Of a stretch of 5,703 nt of DNA, positions 1-5,703 are shown one piece after another; positions within the stretch are counted from its first letter, which is position 1; each line of letters starts with the position of its first letter. The notes beneath the pieces are model-generated. The model saw nothing but the letters and a program-made list of their open reading frames with translations. It had not been told where the DNA came from and searched no databases. The position numbers and the translations under genes are program-made. The stretch comes from Planctomycetes bacterium SM23_32 (GTDB taxonomy: Bacteria > Planctomycetota > Brocadiia > SM23-32), in NCBI GenBank assembly GCA_001303885.1, contig LJUE01000170.1, forward strand, positions 1 to 5,703. Reading direction: 5' to 3'.

Positions 1-716
1 CCTCCGCGCGCCTGCGCCCCGGCAGGCCGCCCCTGCGTCTTGCGCAGTTGAGCGACATGCACCTGCGCCGCTTGCGGCCGCGCCACCGGCGCATGGTGCA
101 GCTCGTCGCCGAGCGACGGCCCCACCTGCTGTTCCTGACCGGCGACATCTTGGGCCGCGACGACCGCTCGCAGGAGCTCTGCAAGGAGCTCCTGAGCGAG
201 TTGCGGGCCGAGCACGGCGTCTTCGCCTGCCGGGGCAACCGGGAGGTGAGGTCGCTGCTGCGCGTGGCGACCCTCCGGCGCGCGATGGCCGGTTGGGGGG
301 TGGAGCTGCTGGTGAACGAGCACCGGGACGTGCGCACCGACGCCGGCGTGGTGCGCGTGGCCGCCGTGGACGACCTGTCCCTCGGCTGGCCGAGCTTCGC
401 CGAAGCCCTGGACGGCGGCGCCGATGCGCCCGACTACACCGTGCTGCTCTCGCACGCCCCGCTGGCAGCCCGGTTCATCGGCGCGGAGGACGGCGTGGAC
501 CTGCTGCTGAGCGGACACACGCACGGCGGACAGATACGGATCCCGCTGTTGTGGCGCGCGGTGCTGCCCGCCTGCACCGGCCCCTTCCATGAAGGGCTCT
601 ATGAGACGGACTGGGGGCACGTCTACGTGAACCGGGGGTTCGGAACGGCACCGGTGCTGCCGCTGCGCTGGCGATGTCCGGCCGAGCTGACGTTCTTCGA
701 GGTGCGCCCCGCCTGA
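1..716 (+). CDS. Calcineurin-like metallophosphoesterase, YkuE/YaeI type (5' partial)
   Basis: This is a two-metal phosphoesterase of the calcineurin-like superfamily (Pfam Metallophos, PF00149). The frame is open from the window edge (first full codon at base 3) to the TGA at 714-716. The visible residues before the first motif, PPLRLAQ, are the usual first beta strand, so the start lies outside the window. Numbering from the Leu codon (TTG) at 48, the motifs are SDMH (D3, H5), TGD (D33), GN (N64), SHAP (H136) and GHTHGG (H157, H159), in the correct order and spacing. The C-terminal NRGFG and PLRWRCPAELTFFEV segments are also typical of YkuE/YaeI-like enzymes. These are often membrane-associated through an N-terminal segment, which cannot be seen here. 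The third motif, normally GNH[D/E], reads GNRE, so the catalytic His is replaced by Arg65 while the metal ligands remain. The substrate is unknown; phospholipid-linked or UDP-sugar phosphodiesters are possible for the family. The family call is secure, the activity is not. Confidence 0.93.
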   Translation, partial: SARLRPGRPPLRLAQLSDMHLRRLRPRHRRMVQLVAERRPHLLFLTGDILGRDDRSQELCKELLSELRAEHGVFACRGNREVRSLLRVATLRRAMAGWGVELLVNEHRDVRTDAGVVRVAAVDDLSLGWPSFAEALDGGADAPDYTVLLSHAPLAARFIGAEDGVDLLLSGHTHGGQIRIPLLWRAVLPACTGPFHEGLYETDWGHVYVNRGFGTAPVLPLRWRCPAELTFFEVRPA

Positions 717-735
717 GGGGGACTTACTCCCCTTC
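715..735. terminator. Possible shared stem-loop between convergent genes
   Basis: An 8-bp stem (one G-U pair) with a 5-base loop, CTTAC, can form from arms 715-722 and 728-735. It overlaps the stop codons of both converging genes, which are separated by only 7 bp. Neither strand has a U-rich tail after the stem, so it is not a canonical intrinsic terminator. It could be a weak bidirectional terminator or a 3'-end stabiliser, or chance pairing in GC-rich sequence. Confidence 0.3.
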
Positions 736-1116
736 CTCGATGATCCTCTGGACGGCCCGCCCTACGGCGGCGATGTCGCTGGCGCTGCTCAGGTAGCTGG
801 CGGCCCCCAACCGGCGCATCTTGCGCTGGTGCGTCTTGTCCTTAACGCCGTTGTAGATGACCGGCTTCATGTGCGGGTCGCGCTCCTTGAGCTCCCGGAT
901 GATGGCGCGGTCGTCCAGGTCGAGCATGGCGCGGTTGATCACCGCCACGTCCATCATGCGGTTGTCCAGGATGCTGCGCGCCGTCTCGAGGTCCAGGGCC
1001 ACCTCGCACTCGTAGCCGCGCTCGCCGAACACGTCGCGCAGCTCGTCAATGCTGTGCCGGTCATCCTCCAGCAGCAGGATCCTGTGGCGGACCACCGCTT
1101 CGCGGAGTAGCTGCAT
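724..1116 (-). CDS. Stand-alone pseudo-receiver domain (atypical response regulator)
   Basis: The 130-residue product is a single receiver (REC, PF00072) domain with no output domain; CheY-like proteins are about this length. The fold is readable: RILLLEDD is beta1 with the acidic pair E17-D18, DVAVIN is beta3, PVIYNG is beta4 and ASYLSS is beta5. The phosphoacceptor Asp after beta3 is Asn61 (AAC at 934-936), the switch Thr/Ser is Gly90, and the conserved Lys is Ser111. Tyr108 keeps the aromatic switch position. Spacings match CheY closely (D57-T87-K109 there, N61-G90-S111 here). Aspartyl phosphorylation is therefore not expected; the protein probably acts as a constitutive or ligand-bound interaction module, which is inference. 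The ATG at 1114-1116 is chosen because GGGAGGA stands 4 bases before it and the predicted transcript begins near 1162. An in-frame TTG at 1161 would add 15 residues but would sit at the 5' end of the RNA. The gene ends with TAA, convergent with the phosphoesterase. Confidence 0.9.
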   Translation of the reverse strand: MQLLREAVVRHRILLLEDDRHSIDELRDVFGERGYECEVALDLETARSILDNRMMDVAVINRAMLDLDDRAIIRELKERDPHMKPVIYNGVKDKTHQRKMRRLGAASYLSSASDIAAVGRAVQRIIEEGE

Positions 1117-1120
1117 GCCG

Positions 1121-1127
1121 TCCTCCC
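1121..1127 (-). promoter_or_regulatory. Ribosome binding site of the receiver gene
   Basis: On the minus strand GGGAGGA lies 4 bases upstream of ATG 1116. It is a near-complete match to the anti-Shine-Dalgarno target and decides the start codon in favour of this ATG over the upstream TTG at 1161. Confidence 0.7.
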
Positions 1128-1168
1128 GGCGCCAGTGCCTTACCTCTCCAGCCGGCCTCAACGGCTCC

Positions 1169-1198
1169 AGTGTAGCAAAAGCAGGCGGAGACTGTCAA
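1169..1198 (-). promoter_or_regulatory. Sigma-70 type extended -10 promoter for the receiver gene
   Basis: The minus strand shows a perfect -35 hexamer TTGACA (1193-1198), an 18-base spacer, and a -10 element TACACT (1169-1174) preceded by TGC, which gives the extended -10 TGn motif. Transcription would start near 1162, leaving a leader of about 46 nt before ATG 1116. The element lies in a locally A/T-richer patch of a GC-rich intergenic region and points into the receiver gene. It suggests that this gene is transcribed independently of the CHAT gene upstream of it. Confidence 0.65.
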
Positions 1199-1248
1199 AA
1201 GGGGGCCTTAAGGTTTTGCGTCGCAACGACTTAGGGCAAGCAACGGGT

Positions 1249-1281
1249 GGGCGCGTTCCGCCTGGCAGGCCCAGCGCGCCC
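1249..1281 (-). terminator. Stem-loop immediately after the CHAT gene stop
   Basis: Starting at the first base after the TAA of the CHAT gene, GGGCGCG (1275-1281) pairs perfectly with CGCGCCC (1249-1255). The 19-base loop contains a nested hairpin, GCCT-gcc-AGGC. No U-tract follows, so it is not a classical intrinsic terminator. Its position directly at the 3' end, ahead of the separate promoter of the next gene, fits a role in 3'-end formation or mRNA protection. Chance GC pairing is not excluded. Confidence 0.4.
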
Positions 1282-2316
1282 TTAGCGGTAGTCCCCGGAC
1301 AGCACCACCCCCGCCCAGTAGGTGGGATGGTAGTGCCGCCCGTCGTTCATCACCTGGAGCTGGGCGTGGCGCAGGCTCTCGGCGGCGCCGTGGGCGGCGT
1401 AGTGGCGGTAGAAGTGCTTGGTCACCAGCGCCGTGGACACGTCGTCCACTCGCCACAGGGTGCTGACGATAGCCCGCGTGCCGGCATAGGCAAAGGCCCG
1501 CGACAGGCTGACCAGCTCGTCGCCCGAGCGCAGCTCACCCAGGCCCGACTGGCAGGCGCTCAGCGTTACCAGGCGGGCGTTCAGGCGCATGCCCGTCACC
1601 TCGTGCAGATGCAGCCGGCCGTCGTCGTCCGCCTGCGGCGCCAGCACGAGGGCGCTGAACAGCGGGTTGACGGGGTCGAAGCTCGCGTGCGCGCCGATGT
1701 GCACCACGTCGAAGCCGCCGGCGTTCTCCTTGACCCACTCCTCGGTGGCGCGCTCGCCGCTCAGGGGCGTCACGTCCACAAAGTCGCGGCCGATGCTCAC
1801 CACTTCCCGCTCCGTGAAGGGCAGCTCGTAGGCGGGGTCACCCACCGCCGGGTTGCCCACGGCGAGCACTTTCAGCCCTTCGCGCCGGGCGGGCGGCTCC
1901 TGCTCCAGCGTGCGGCGCAGAGCCGACGCGCTCGGCCCGTAGAAGAGCGGATAGCGCTCGACCAGGAAGGCCTCCCCGTCGTGCAGCGAAGCGAACGACA
2001 GGTAATGGAGCCCGCGATGGGGCACGATGCCGACCGCCCGGCTCCCTGCCATCGCGGCGCGAACCGCCGGAGGCAGCAACTGCCGGCTCAGCTGCTGGGA
2101 TGCGGCGCGCACTTCGCTGAGCAACTCGCGATTCTGGACCATGAGCCGGTAGTCGCGCACGGCGCGCGTCAACTCCTCACGGTCCACGTCCGTGCGTTGC
2201 ACGAGAAGCCGCCCGTCCCGCAGCACCCACGTGGCCAGCTCGTCGGCCATCAGGTAGTAGACGACCAGGGACACGTCCTGCGGCAGCGCGTCGAACAGCT
2301 CGGCCGGCCCGGCGGC
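1282..2316 (-). other. C-terminal CHAT peptidase domain, catalytic dyad intact
   Basis: Residues about 1113-1456 of the large protein. The N-terminal half has the usual strands and the VPHRGLHYLSFASL segment. The catalytic His1322 is codon CAC (1687-1689) in HIGAHASFD, and Cys1367 is codon TGC (1552-1554) in LVTLSACQSGLGE. They are followed by the conserved GDELVSLSRAFAYAG and STLWRVDD segments and the terminal YWAGVVLSGD. Every hallmark of an active CHAT domain is present. Confidence 0.92.
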
Positions 2317-5300
2317 TTCGACCGTCACGAAGCCGGACAGCGCGGGGTTGGCGCTGCGGATGTCAACCAGCACGTCGGCGTACTCGCTGCGGAGCTCCTG
2401 GAGCCGGGCGGCCAGCTCGCCCCGCCGCTCGGCGTCCTGCTCGCGCCCGATGGTCTCCTCCAGCGCCAGCATGAGCCGGGCCAGTTCCTGCTGGCGGGCG
2501 TAGAGCTCGCGCTCGCGCTCGGTCTTGAGCTCGAAGCTCCGGCCGGCCAGCAGGTCAATGAAGCGGCGCGCCCGGGAGCGCTCGGCGTAGGTGAACGCTT
2601 CTTCGGCGCGCCCCATGTCCAGCAGCAGCTTCACCGTGTCCTCGTAGAGGTCCATCTTGTTGGCCAGGAATCCGCTCTGGAACTCACCCACCTTGATGGC
2701 CGCCCGCATCTGCTCGACCACCTCGATGCCGTCCGTGAAGGCCTGAAGCGCCCCCTCGTCGTCGTCCGTCAGGCGCCGCAGTCTCCCCAGCGAGCGCAGT
2801 GCGCGCCACTCCACCTCCGGCAGGCGCACGCGGCGCGCCATCTCGAGCGCCTCCTCCAGCAGGCGCTGCGCGCCGGGGCGGTCCTTCTCGTCCAGCCGCA
2901 GCTCGCCCAGGGCGAGCAGCGCCTTCGCGAGGTTCACCTCGTCGCCGATCCCGCGGGACAGCTCGACGGCCGATTCGAGGTGCCCCGAGGCCTCCTCAAG
3001 CCTGCCCATCAGGTGCAGCGTCATGCCGATGTTGCGGTGGTCGTAGCCCTGGCCCCACCGGGTCTTCAGCCGCCGGTCCATCTCGAGGGCACGGCCGAAC
3101 GCGTCGAGGGCTTCTTCGTAATCGCCCCGGCGGCGCAGGACGATGCCCCGGTTGTTGAGCGCGCTGGCCACTTCCAGCGGCGCCCTCGCGCGCTCGGCGG
3201 CCTCCACGGCCGCATCCAACGCACGGAGGGCGCGCTCGTAGTCGTTCAGCTCCCAGTAGATGAGCCCCAGGAGCTGGTAATTCACGTTCAGGCGGAACGG
3301 TGCGTCCGTTTCGCGGGCGATCTCGTTGGACCGGCGCACCAGTTCCAGGGCCTCCTGGTACTTCCCTTGCAGCCAGAACGTATTGGCGATCTCGGTGAGC
3401 GCCCGGGCCTCCTGGGCGCGGCGGCCCTGCTCGGTGGCGCCGTCCAGCGCCTGGCGGAACAGCGTCAGGCCACCCTCGAAGTCGCCGAGCGCCCGCCGGC
3501 AGAGCCCCAGGTCAACCGCAGTCTCCAGGACCTCCGCCGCCTCATCGGCAGCCTCGTAGAGCCGCCGGGCCTCGGTGAACTGCTCCTCGGCGCGCGGCGC
3601 GTTGCTGAGGCGACTCAGGTAGATGGCGCCGATGCGCTGGTGCTGCTGCGCCATGCCGGCCGGGCGCTGGAGCCGGCTGTACTCCTGGAGCGCCTGGCGG
3701 AACGTCTCAATGGCCACCTCGTAGTCGCCGGCCCGGTCCAGGCTCTTGCCCAGCTCCCCGAGCACGTCGGCCAGGTCCTCCTGCTCCCCCAGCCGCTCGA
3801 GCAGTTCAATGGAGCGGCCGTAGGCCTCCGTGGCTTCGTCGAACCGCTCGGCCTCGGTCAAGAGCGCTCCGAGGGACTGGTGGGCGACCGCCGCCAGCGG
3901 CCCGTCGCCCTCCTCGAAGCCCTCCAGGTGCCCGATGAGCGAGCGCTGATAGCCCACGGCCGACCCGTAATCCCCCAGCTCGCGGAAGCAGCGGACGAGC
4001 TGCTGCTCGACCTGTGCCAGCACACGGGCGCGGCGGGACTCGGACTCGAACGCCACGGCGCCGGCCATGTGCCAGAGGTCCACGTAATCGGAGGCCGCCT
4101 CCCGGAACCGCCCCGCCGTCAGGTGGGCGGCGGCGCTGCGGGCCAGGTCATTGAACGCCAGGGCGCTCAGCTCCCGGTATTCCTCGTCGTTCATCCCCGC
4201 ATAGCCGAAGAGGCGAAACGCCGGCCGGTCGCGCGCCTCGAGCACGGCAAGCGCCCGCCTGTGGGCCGCCGACGCCGGCCCTTCCCGCGCGCCCTGCAGG
4301 AAGGCACGCCAGTACTCCTCGCCGCCGGCCGGCACGCGTTCCGGCCCCACGCCGTAGACCACAGACGGGATGCCCGCCGCCAGCAGCGCGCGGTTCACCA
4401 CGCGCAGCGCCCCATGGGAGCCCGGCGCGAAGGCGTCCGGCGAGACGGCGGCGAACGCCGCGGCCGTCGCACGTGTCTCGAGGGAGGCAAGCTCGCCGAC
4501 GGAGATGCCGTCCAGCAGCCCGAGCCCGCCGGGGAACGCCAGGTGGCTCCCGGCCGGGGAGGCCGCCCGGACCTCCAGAGGGTCGAGGAACCACAGCACG
4601 TCGGCGAAGGCCGTCGCCGCCGGCAGCTCGGACTTCTCGCGCGCGCAAACGTCGAAGAACGTCACCCCTTCCCCGTCGCCGACGACGCCCCGGGCCCTCT
4701 CCAGGCCGCCGGGCGAGCCCCCGCAGACAACCAGCGAGCGGCGGCCGTAGCTCCTCTGCACGAACGCCCACCTCAGGTCCGCCAGGCCGCCGAGGAAAAC
4801 GATCTCGACGCGTTCGCCGAGCATCGCCCCGTCGAAGGGCAGGTTCTGCCACGCCAGCCCCGTCAGCTCCGGCCCGGGGACCAGGTAGAGCCGGCGGGCG
4901 ACCTTCAGTCCTTCCGCAAACGGTGTCAGGAGTTCCTCCGCCGCCCGAGTGAGGGCTTCCCCGGACGCGGCCCCCATGTGCTCGCCGGCGAGCGTGACCT
5001 GCTGCACACGGAATGCGCCAGGGCCGACCCAGAACCCCGCGTAGCGCCCGTCGAAACCGAGGGACTGGAACGCCAGCAGCGCCGTGTCCTCGGGGAGCAA
5101 CTCCTGCAGTGCCAGGACGTCCGCCACGTCCGGCGCGAAGAGCCCGCCGGCCGGCGACGCTGCCGTCAGCTCCTCCCCCAGGGGCGCCAAGCGGGCGAAG
5201 GCCTCGGCGAACGCCTGCGCCTCGGGCGGGGGCGGCTCCGTTTCGACGCCCTCCAGGTCCAGCGCGCACAACGCCTCCCGTGCTTCGGCGGCGGCAGCAC

Positions 5301-5703
5301 GGGCGGCCTCCAATCGTTCGACGAGGGCGCCGAACGCCCCGCCCGGCGGCCGAAGCGCCCCGGGCGCCATCAGGTGCGCCAGCGCCACGGCCTCATGCTG
5401 AGCGGCATAATCCAGGGCGCGCGAGGGATCGTCCGCCCCCAACGCAGCCGCCGTCAGCTTCGCGTAGAGCCGCGCGCCGCGCTCTGCGCTCTCGAAGCCG
5501 TAATCGAAGAGGCCGATCAGCGGCCCGGCGCGCAGCACGTCGGCGGCATCCTGAAGGTCGTGCGCGGCCTCCGCATTGCCCGGCAGTTCAGCGCGCGTCT
5601 GCAGCACCTGCCATCCGAGGCCGGGCAGGCCGTAGGCCCGCGCGCGCCGCAACGCCTCGTCCAGCAGTCGCCGGGCCTCTTCCGCCTCCCCGAGCCGCGC
5701 GCT
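1282..5703 (-). CDS. Giant tandem TPR-CHAT protein with one inactive and one intact CHAT peptidase domain (5' partial)
   Basis: This frame is open from the window edge to TAA 1282-1284, with 1473 residues visible. Numbering starts at the Leu TTG at 5652, which is not claimed as a start; 17 earlier codons already read as TPR sequence. Domains in order: end of a TPR array and helical linker (1-170), a CHAT-like domain without catalytic residues (about 175-490), about twelve TPR repeats (498-984, mostly 40-residue units), a final TPR-like helix pair (990-1035), a charged probable coiled coil (1040-1100), and a CHAT domain (about 1113-1456). CHAT (PF12770) is a caspase/separase-clade cysteine peptidase. 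Here His1322 (VVHIGAH) and Cys1367 (LSACQSG) form the expected dyad, so proteolysis is plausible. TPRs usually bind a partner or sensor that controls the peptidase; Csx29 of type III-E CRISPR systems is a known TPR-CHAT protease. No signal peptide or membrane segment is visible, so it is probably cytoplasmic unless the missing N-terminus says otherwise. The substrate and pathway are unknown. Confidence 0.93.
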   Translation of the reverse strand, partial: SARLGEAEEARRLLDEALRRARAYGLPGLGWQVLQTRAELPGNAEAAHDLQDAADVLRAGPLIGLFDYGFESAERGARLYAKLTAAALGADDPSRALDYAAQHEAVALAHLMAPGALRPPGGAFGALVERLEAARAAAAEAREALCALDLEGVETEPPPPEAQAFAEAFARLAPLGEELTAASPAGGLFAPDVADVLALQELLPEDTALLAFQSLGFDGRYAGFWVGPGAFRVQQVTLAGEHMGAASGEALTRAAEELLTPFAEGLKVARRLYLVPGPELTGLAWQNLPFDGAMLGERVEIVFLGGLADLRWAFVQRSYGRRSLVVCGGSPGGLERARGVVGDGEGVTFFDVCAREKSELPAATAFADVLWFLDPLEVRAASPAGSHLAFPGGLGLLDGISVGELASLETRATAAAFAAVSPDAFAPGSHGALRVVNRALLAAGIPSVVYGVGPERVPAGGEEYWRAFLQGAREGPASAAHRRALAVLEARDRPAFRLFGYAGMNDEEYRELSALAFNDLARSAAAHLTAGRFREAASDYVDLWHMAGAVAFESESRRARVLAQVEQQLVRCFRELGDYGSAVGYQRSLIGHLEGFEEGDGPLAAVAHQSLGALLTEAERFDEATEAYGRSIELLERLGEQEDLADVLGELGKSLDRAGDYEVAIETFRQALQEYSRLQRPAGMAQQHQRIGAIYLSRLSNAPRAEEQFTEARRLYEAADEAAEVLETAVDLGLCRRALGDFEGGLTLFRQALDGATEQGRRAQEARALTEIANTFWLQGKYQEALELVRRSNEIARETDAPFRLNVNYQLLGLIYWELNDYERALRALDAAVEAAERARAPLEVASALNNRGIVLRRRGDYEEALDAFGRALEMDRRLKTRWGQGYDHRNIGMTLHLMGRLEEASGHLESAVELSRGIGDEVNLAKALLALGELRLDEKDRPGAQRLLEEALEMARRVRLPEVEWRALRSLGRLRRLTDDDEGALQAFTDGIEVVEQMRAAIKVGEFQSGFLANKMDLYEDTVKLLLDMGRAEEAFTYAERSRARRFIDLLAGRSFELKTERERELYARQQELARLMLALEETIGREQDAERRGELAARLQELRSEYADVLVDIRSANPALSGFVTVEAAGPAELFDALPQDVSLVVYYLMADELATWVLRDGRLLVQRTDVDREELTRAVRDYRLMVQNRELLSEVRAASQQLSRQLLPPAVRAAMAGSRAVGIVPHRGLHYLSFASLHDGEAFLVERYPLFYGPSASALRRTLEQEPPARREGLKVLAVGNPAVGDPAYELPFTEREVVSIGRDFVDVTPLSGERATEEWVKENAGGFDVVHIGAHASFDPVNPLFSALVLAPQADDDGRLHLHEVTGMRLNARLVTLSACQSGLGELRSGDELVSLSRAFAYAGTRAIVSTLWRVDDVSTALVTKHFYRHYAAHGAAESLRHAQLQVMNDGRHYHPTYWAGVVLSGDYR
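2701..4161 (-). repeat. TPR array of about twelve repeats, the last eight in strict 40-residue register
   Basis: Residues 498-984 of the large protein consist of helix-turn-helix TPR units with the usual small residue in helix A, a G-D-Y/F-E-E-A turn and A-L ends of helix B. The turn positions (Gly or its equivalent) fall at 683, 723, 763, 803, 843, 883, 923 and 963, an exact 40-residue (120-nt) period over bases 2701-3660. Earlier turns at 514, 560, 602 and 642 are spaced 40 to 46. The 40-residue form resembles TPR_12 and kinesin-light-chain repeats rather than the classical 34-residue TPR. Repeats are divergent at sequence level, so this is an old protein repeat and not a recent DNA duplication. 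Confidence 0.88.
4183..5130 (-). other. Internal pseudo-CHAT domain lacking catalytic His and Cys
   Basis: Residues about 175-490 of the large protein. LQELLPEDTALLAF matches the start of a CHAT domain, and RRLYLVPGPELTGLAWQNLP and the later RALLAAGIPSVV and FGYAGM segments match its core and end. Residues 351-432 align without gaps to residues 1315-1396 of the active domain, offset 964. In this alignment His1322 corresponds to Pro358 (CCT at 4579-4581) and Cys1367 to Val403 (GTC at 4444-4446). The fold is kept but peptidase chemistry cannot be. A regulatory or dimerising role is inference. Confidence 0.8.

Noticed and set aside
48..50. TTG at 48 as the start of the metallophosphoesterase
   Set aside because: It encodes the Leu of the LSDMHL metal-binding motif on the first strand; the frame is open upstream and the residues PPLRLAQ before it belong to the same strand, so the gene begins outside the window.
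829..1110. A 93-codon plus-strand frame antisense to the receiver gene
   Set aside because: Product rich in Val, Ala and His with no recognisable domain; the opposite strand encodes a clear receiver.
1159..1161. TTG at 1161 as the start of the receiver gene
   Set aside because: The predicted transcription start is at about 1162, leaving no leader, and the extra 15 residues are not part of the receiver fold; ATG 1116 has a strong ribosome binding site.
1206..1213. Palindrome CCTTAAGG just upstream of the -35 element as an operator
   Set aside because: Eight bases is too short and no second copy or flanking symmetry is seen; chance is a sufficient explanation.
2701..3660. A 120-bp DNA tandem repeat
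   Set aside because: The units share protein-level TPR positions but not nucleotide identity, so this is an old protein repeat and not a satellite or recent duplication.
4370..4952. Plus-strand open frames of 126 and 159 codons antisense to the pseudo-CHAT region
   Set aside because: Low-complexity Arg/Pro/Ser-rich products, no ribosome binding site or domain; shadows of the coding strand.
4148..5269. A 373-codon open frame on the minus strand, in another frame inside the CHAT gene
   Set aside because: Its product is almost entirely Arg, Gly and Ala with no recognisable fold, as expected from an out-of-frame reading of high-GC coding sequence; the overlapping frame carries clear CHAT and TPR domains.
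5650..5652. TTG at 5652 as the start of the large CHAT protein
   Set aside because: The 17 codons before it have no stop and read as the helix of a TPR matching a later repeat, so the protein continues beyond the window.
1282..5703. A type III-E CRISPR (Craspase) assignment based on the TPR-CHAT architecture
   Set aside because: TPR-CHAT proteins are widespread; there are no direct repeats with spacers, no gRAMP/Cas7-11 and no Csx30-like gene in the window.

Overview
The window holds three genes from a high-GC bacterium (about two thirds G+C by eye, with strong G/C preference at third codon positions). One promoter close to the sigma-70 consensus and one good Shine-Dalgarno site are visible. 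No gene is taxon-diagnostic. Very large TPR-CHAT proteins beside stand-alone receiver domains are common in metabolically complex, large-genome phyla, but I cannot name the phylum. There are no RNA genes, mobile elements or CRISPR arrays.

Layout. (1) Bases 1-716, plus strand: the C-terminal bulk of a calcineurin-like metallophosphoesterase (YkuE/YaeI type), cut at its 5' end by the window edge. (2) Bases 724-1116, minus strand, convergent with gene 1 and only 7 bp from it: a stand-alone response-regulator receiver domain of 130 residues. Its phosphoacceptor Asp, switch Thr/Ser and conserved Lys have all been replaced, so it is a pseudo-receiver. (3) Bases 1117-1281: a 165-bp intergenic region with a stem-loop after the stop of gene 3 and an extended -10 promoter plus ribosome binding site for the receiver gene. 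(4) Bases 1282-5703, minus strand, running off the right edge: a giant TPR-CHAT protein with 1473 residues visible.

The CHAT protein is the item of most interest. CHAT domains are caspase/separase-like cysteine peptidases. The C-terminal CHAT domain has its His and Cys in good motifs. Ahead of about twelve TPR repeats lies a second CHAT-like domain that aligns with the first, with the same 45-residue spacing between the two catalytic positions, but His is replaced by Pro and Cys by Val. The TPR end and linker before it also match the TPR end and linker before the active domain. The protein is therefore best read as two complete TPR-CHAT units fused or duplicated in tandem, the first being a pseudo-protease.

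How the genes relate is uncertain. The receiver gene lies downstream of the CHAT gene on the same strand but has its own promoter, so a functional link is only suggested by adjacency. The phosphoesterase is convergent and probably an unrelated neighbour. Any substrate of the CHAT protease would have to be sought outside the window, especially beyond base 5703.
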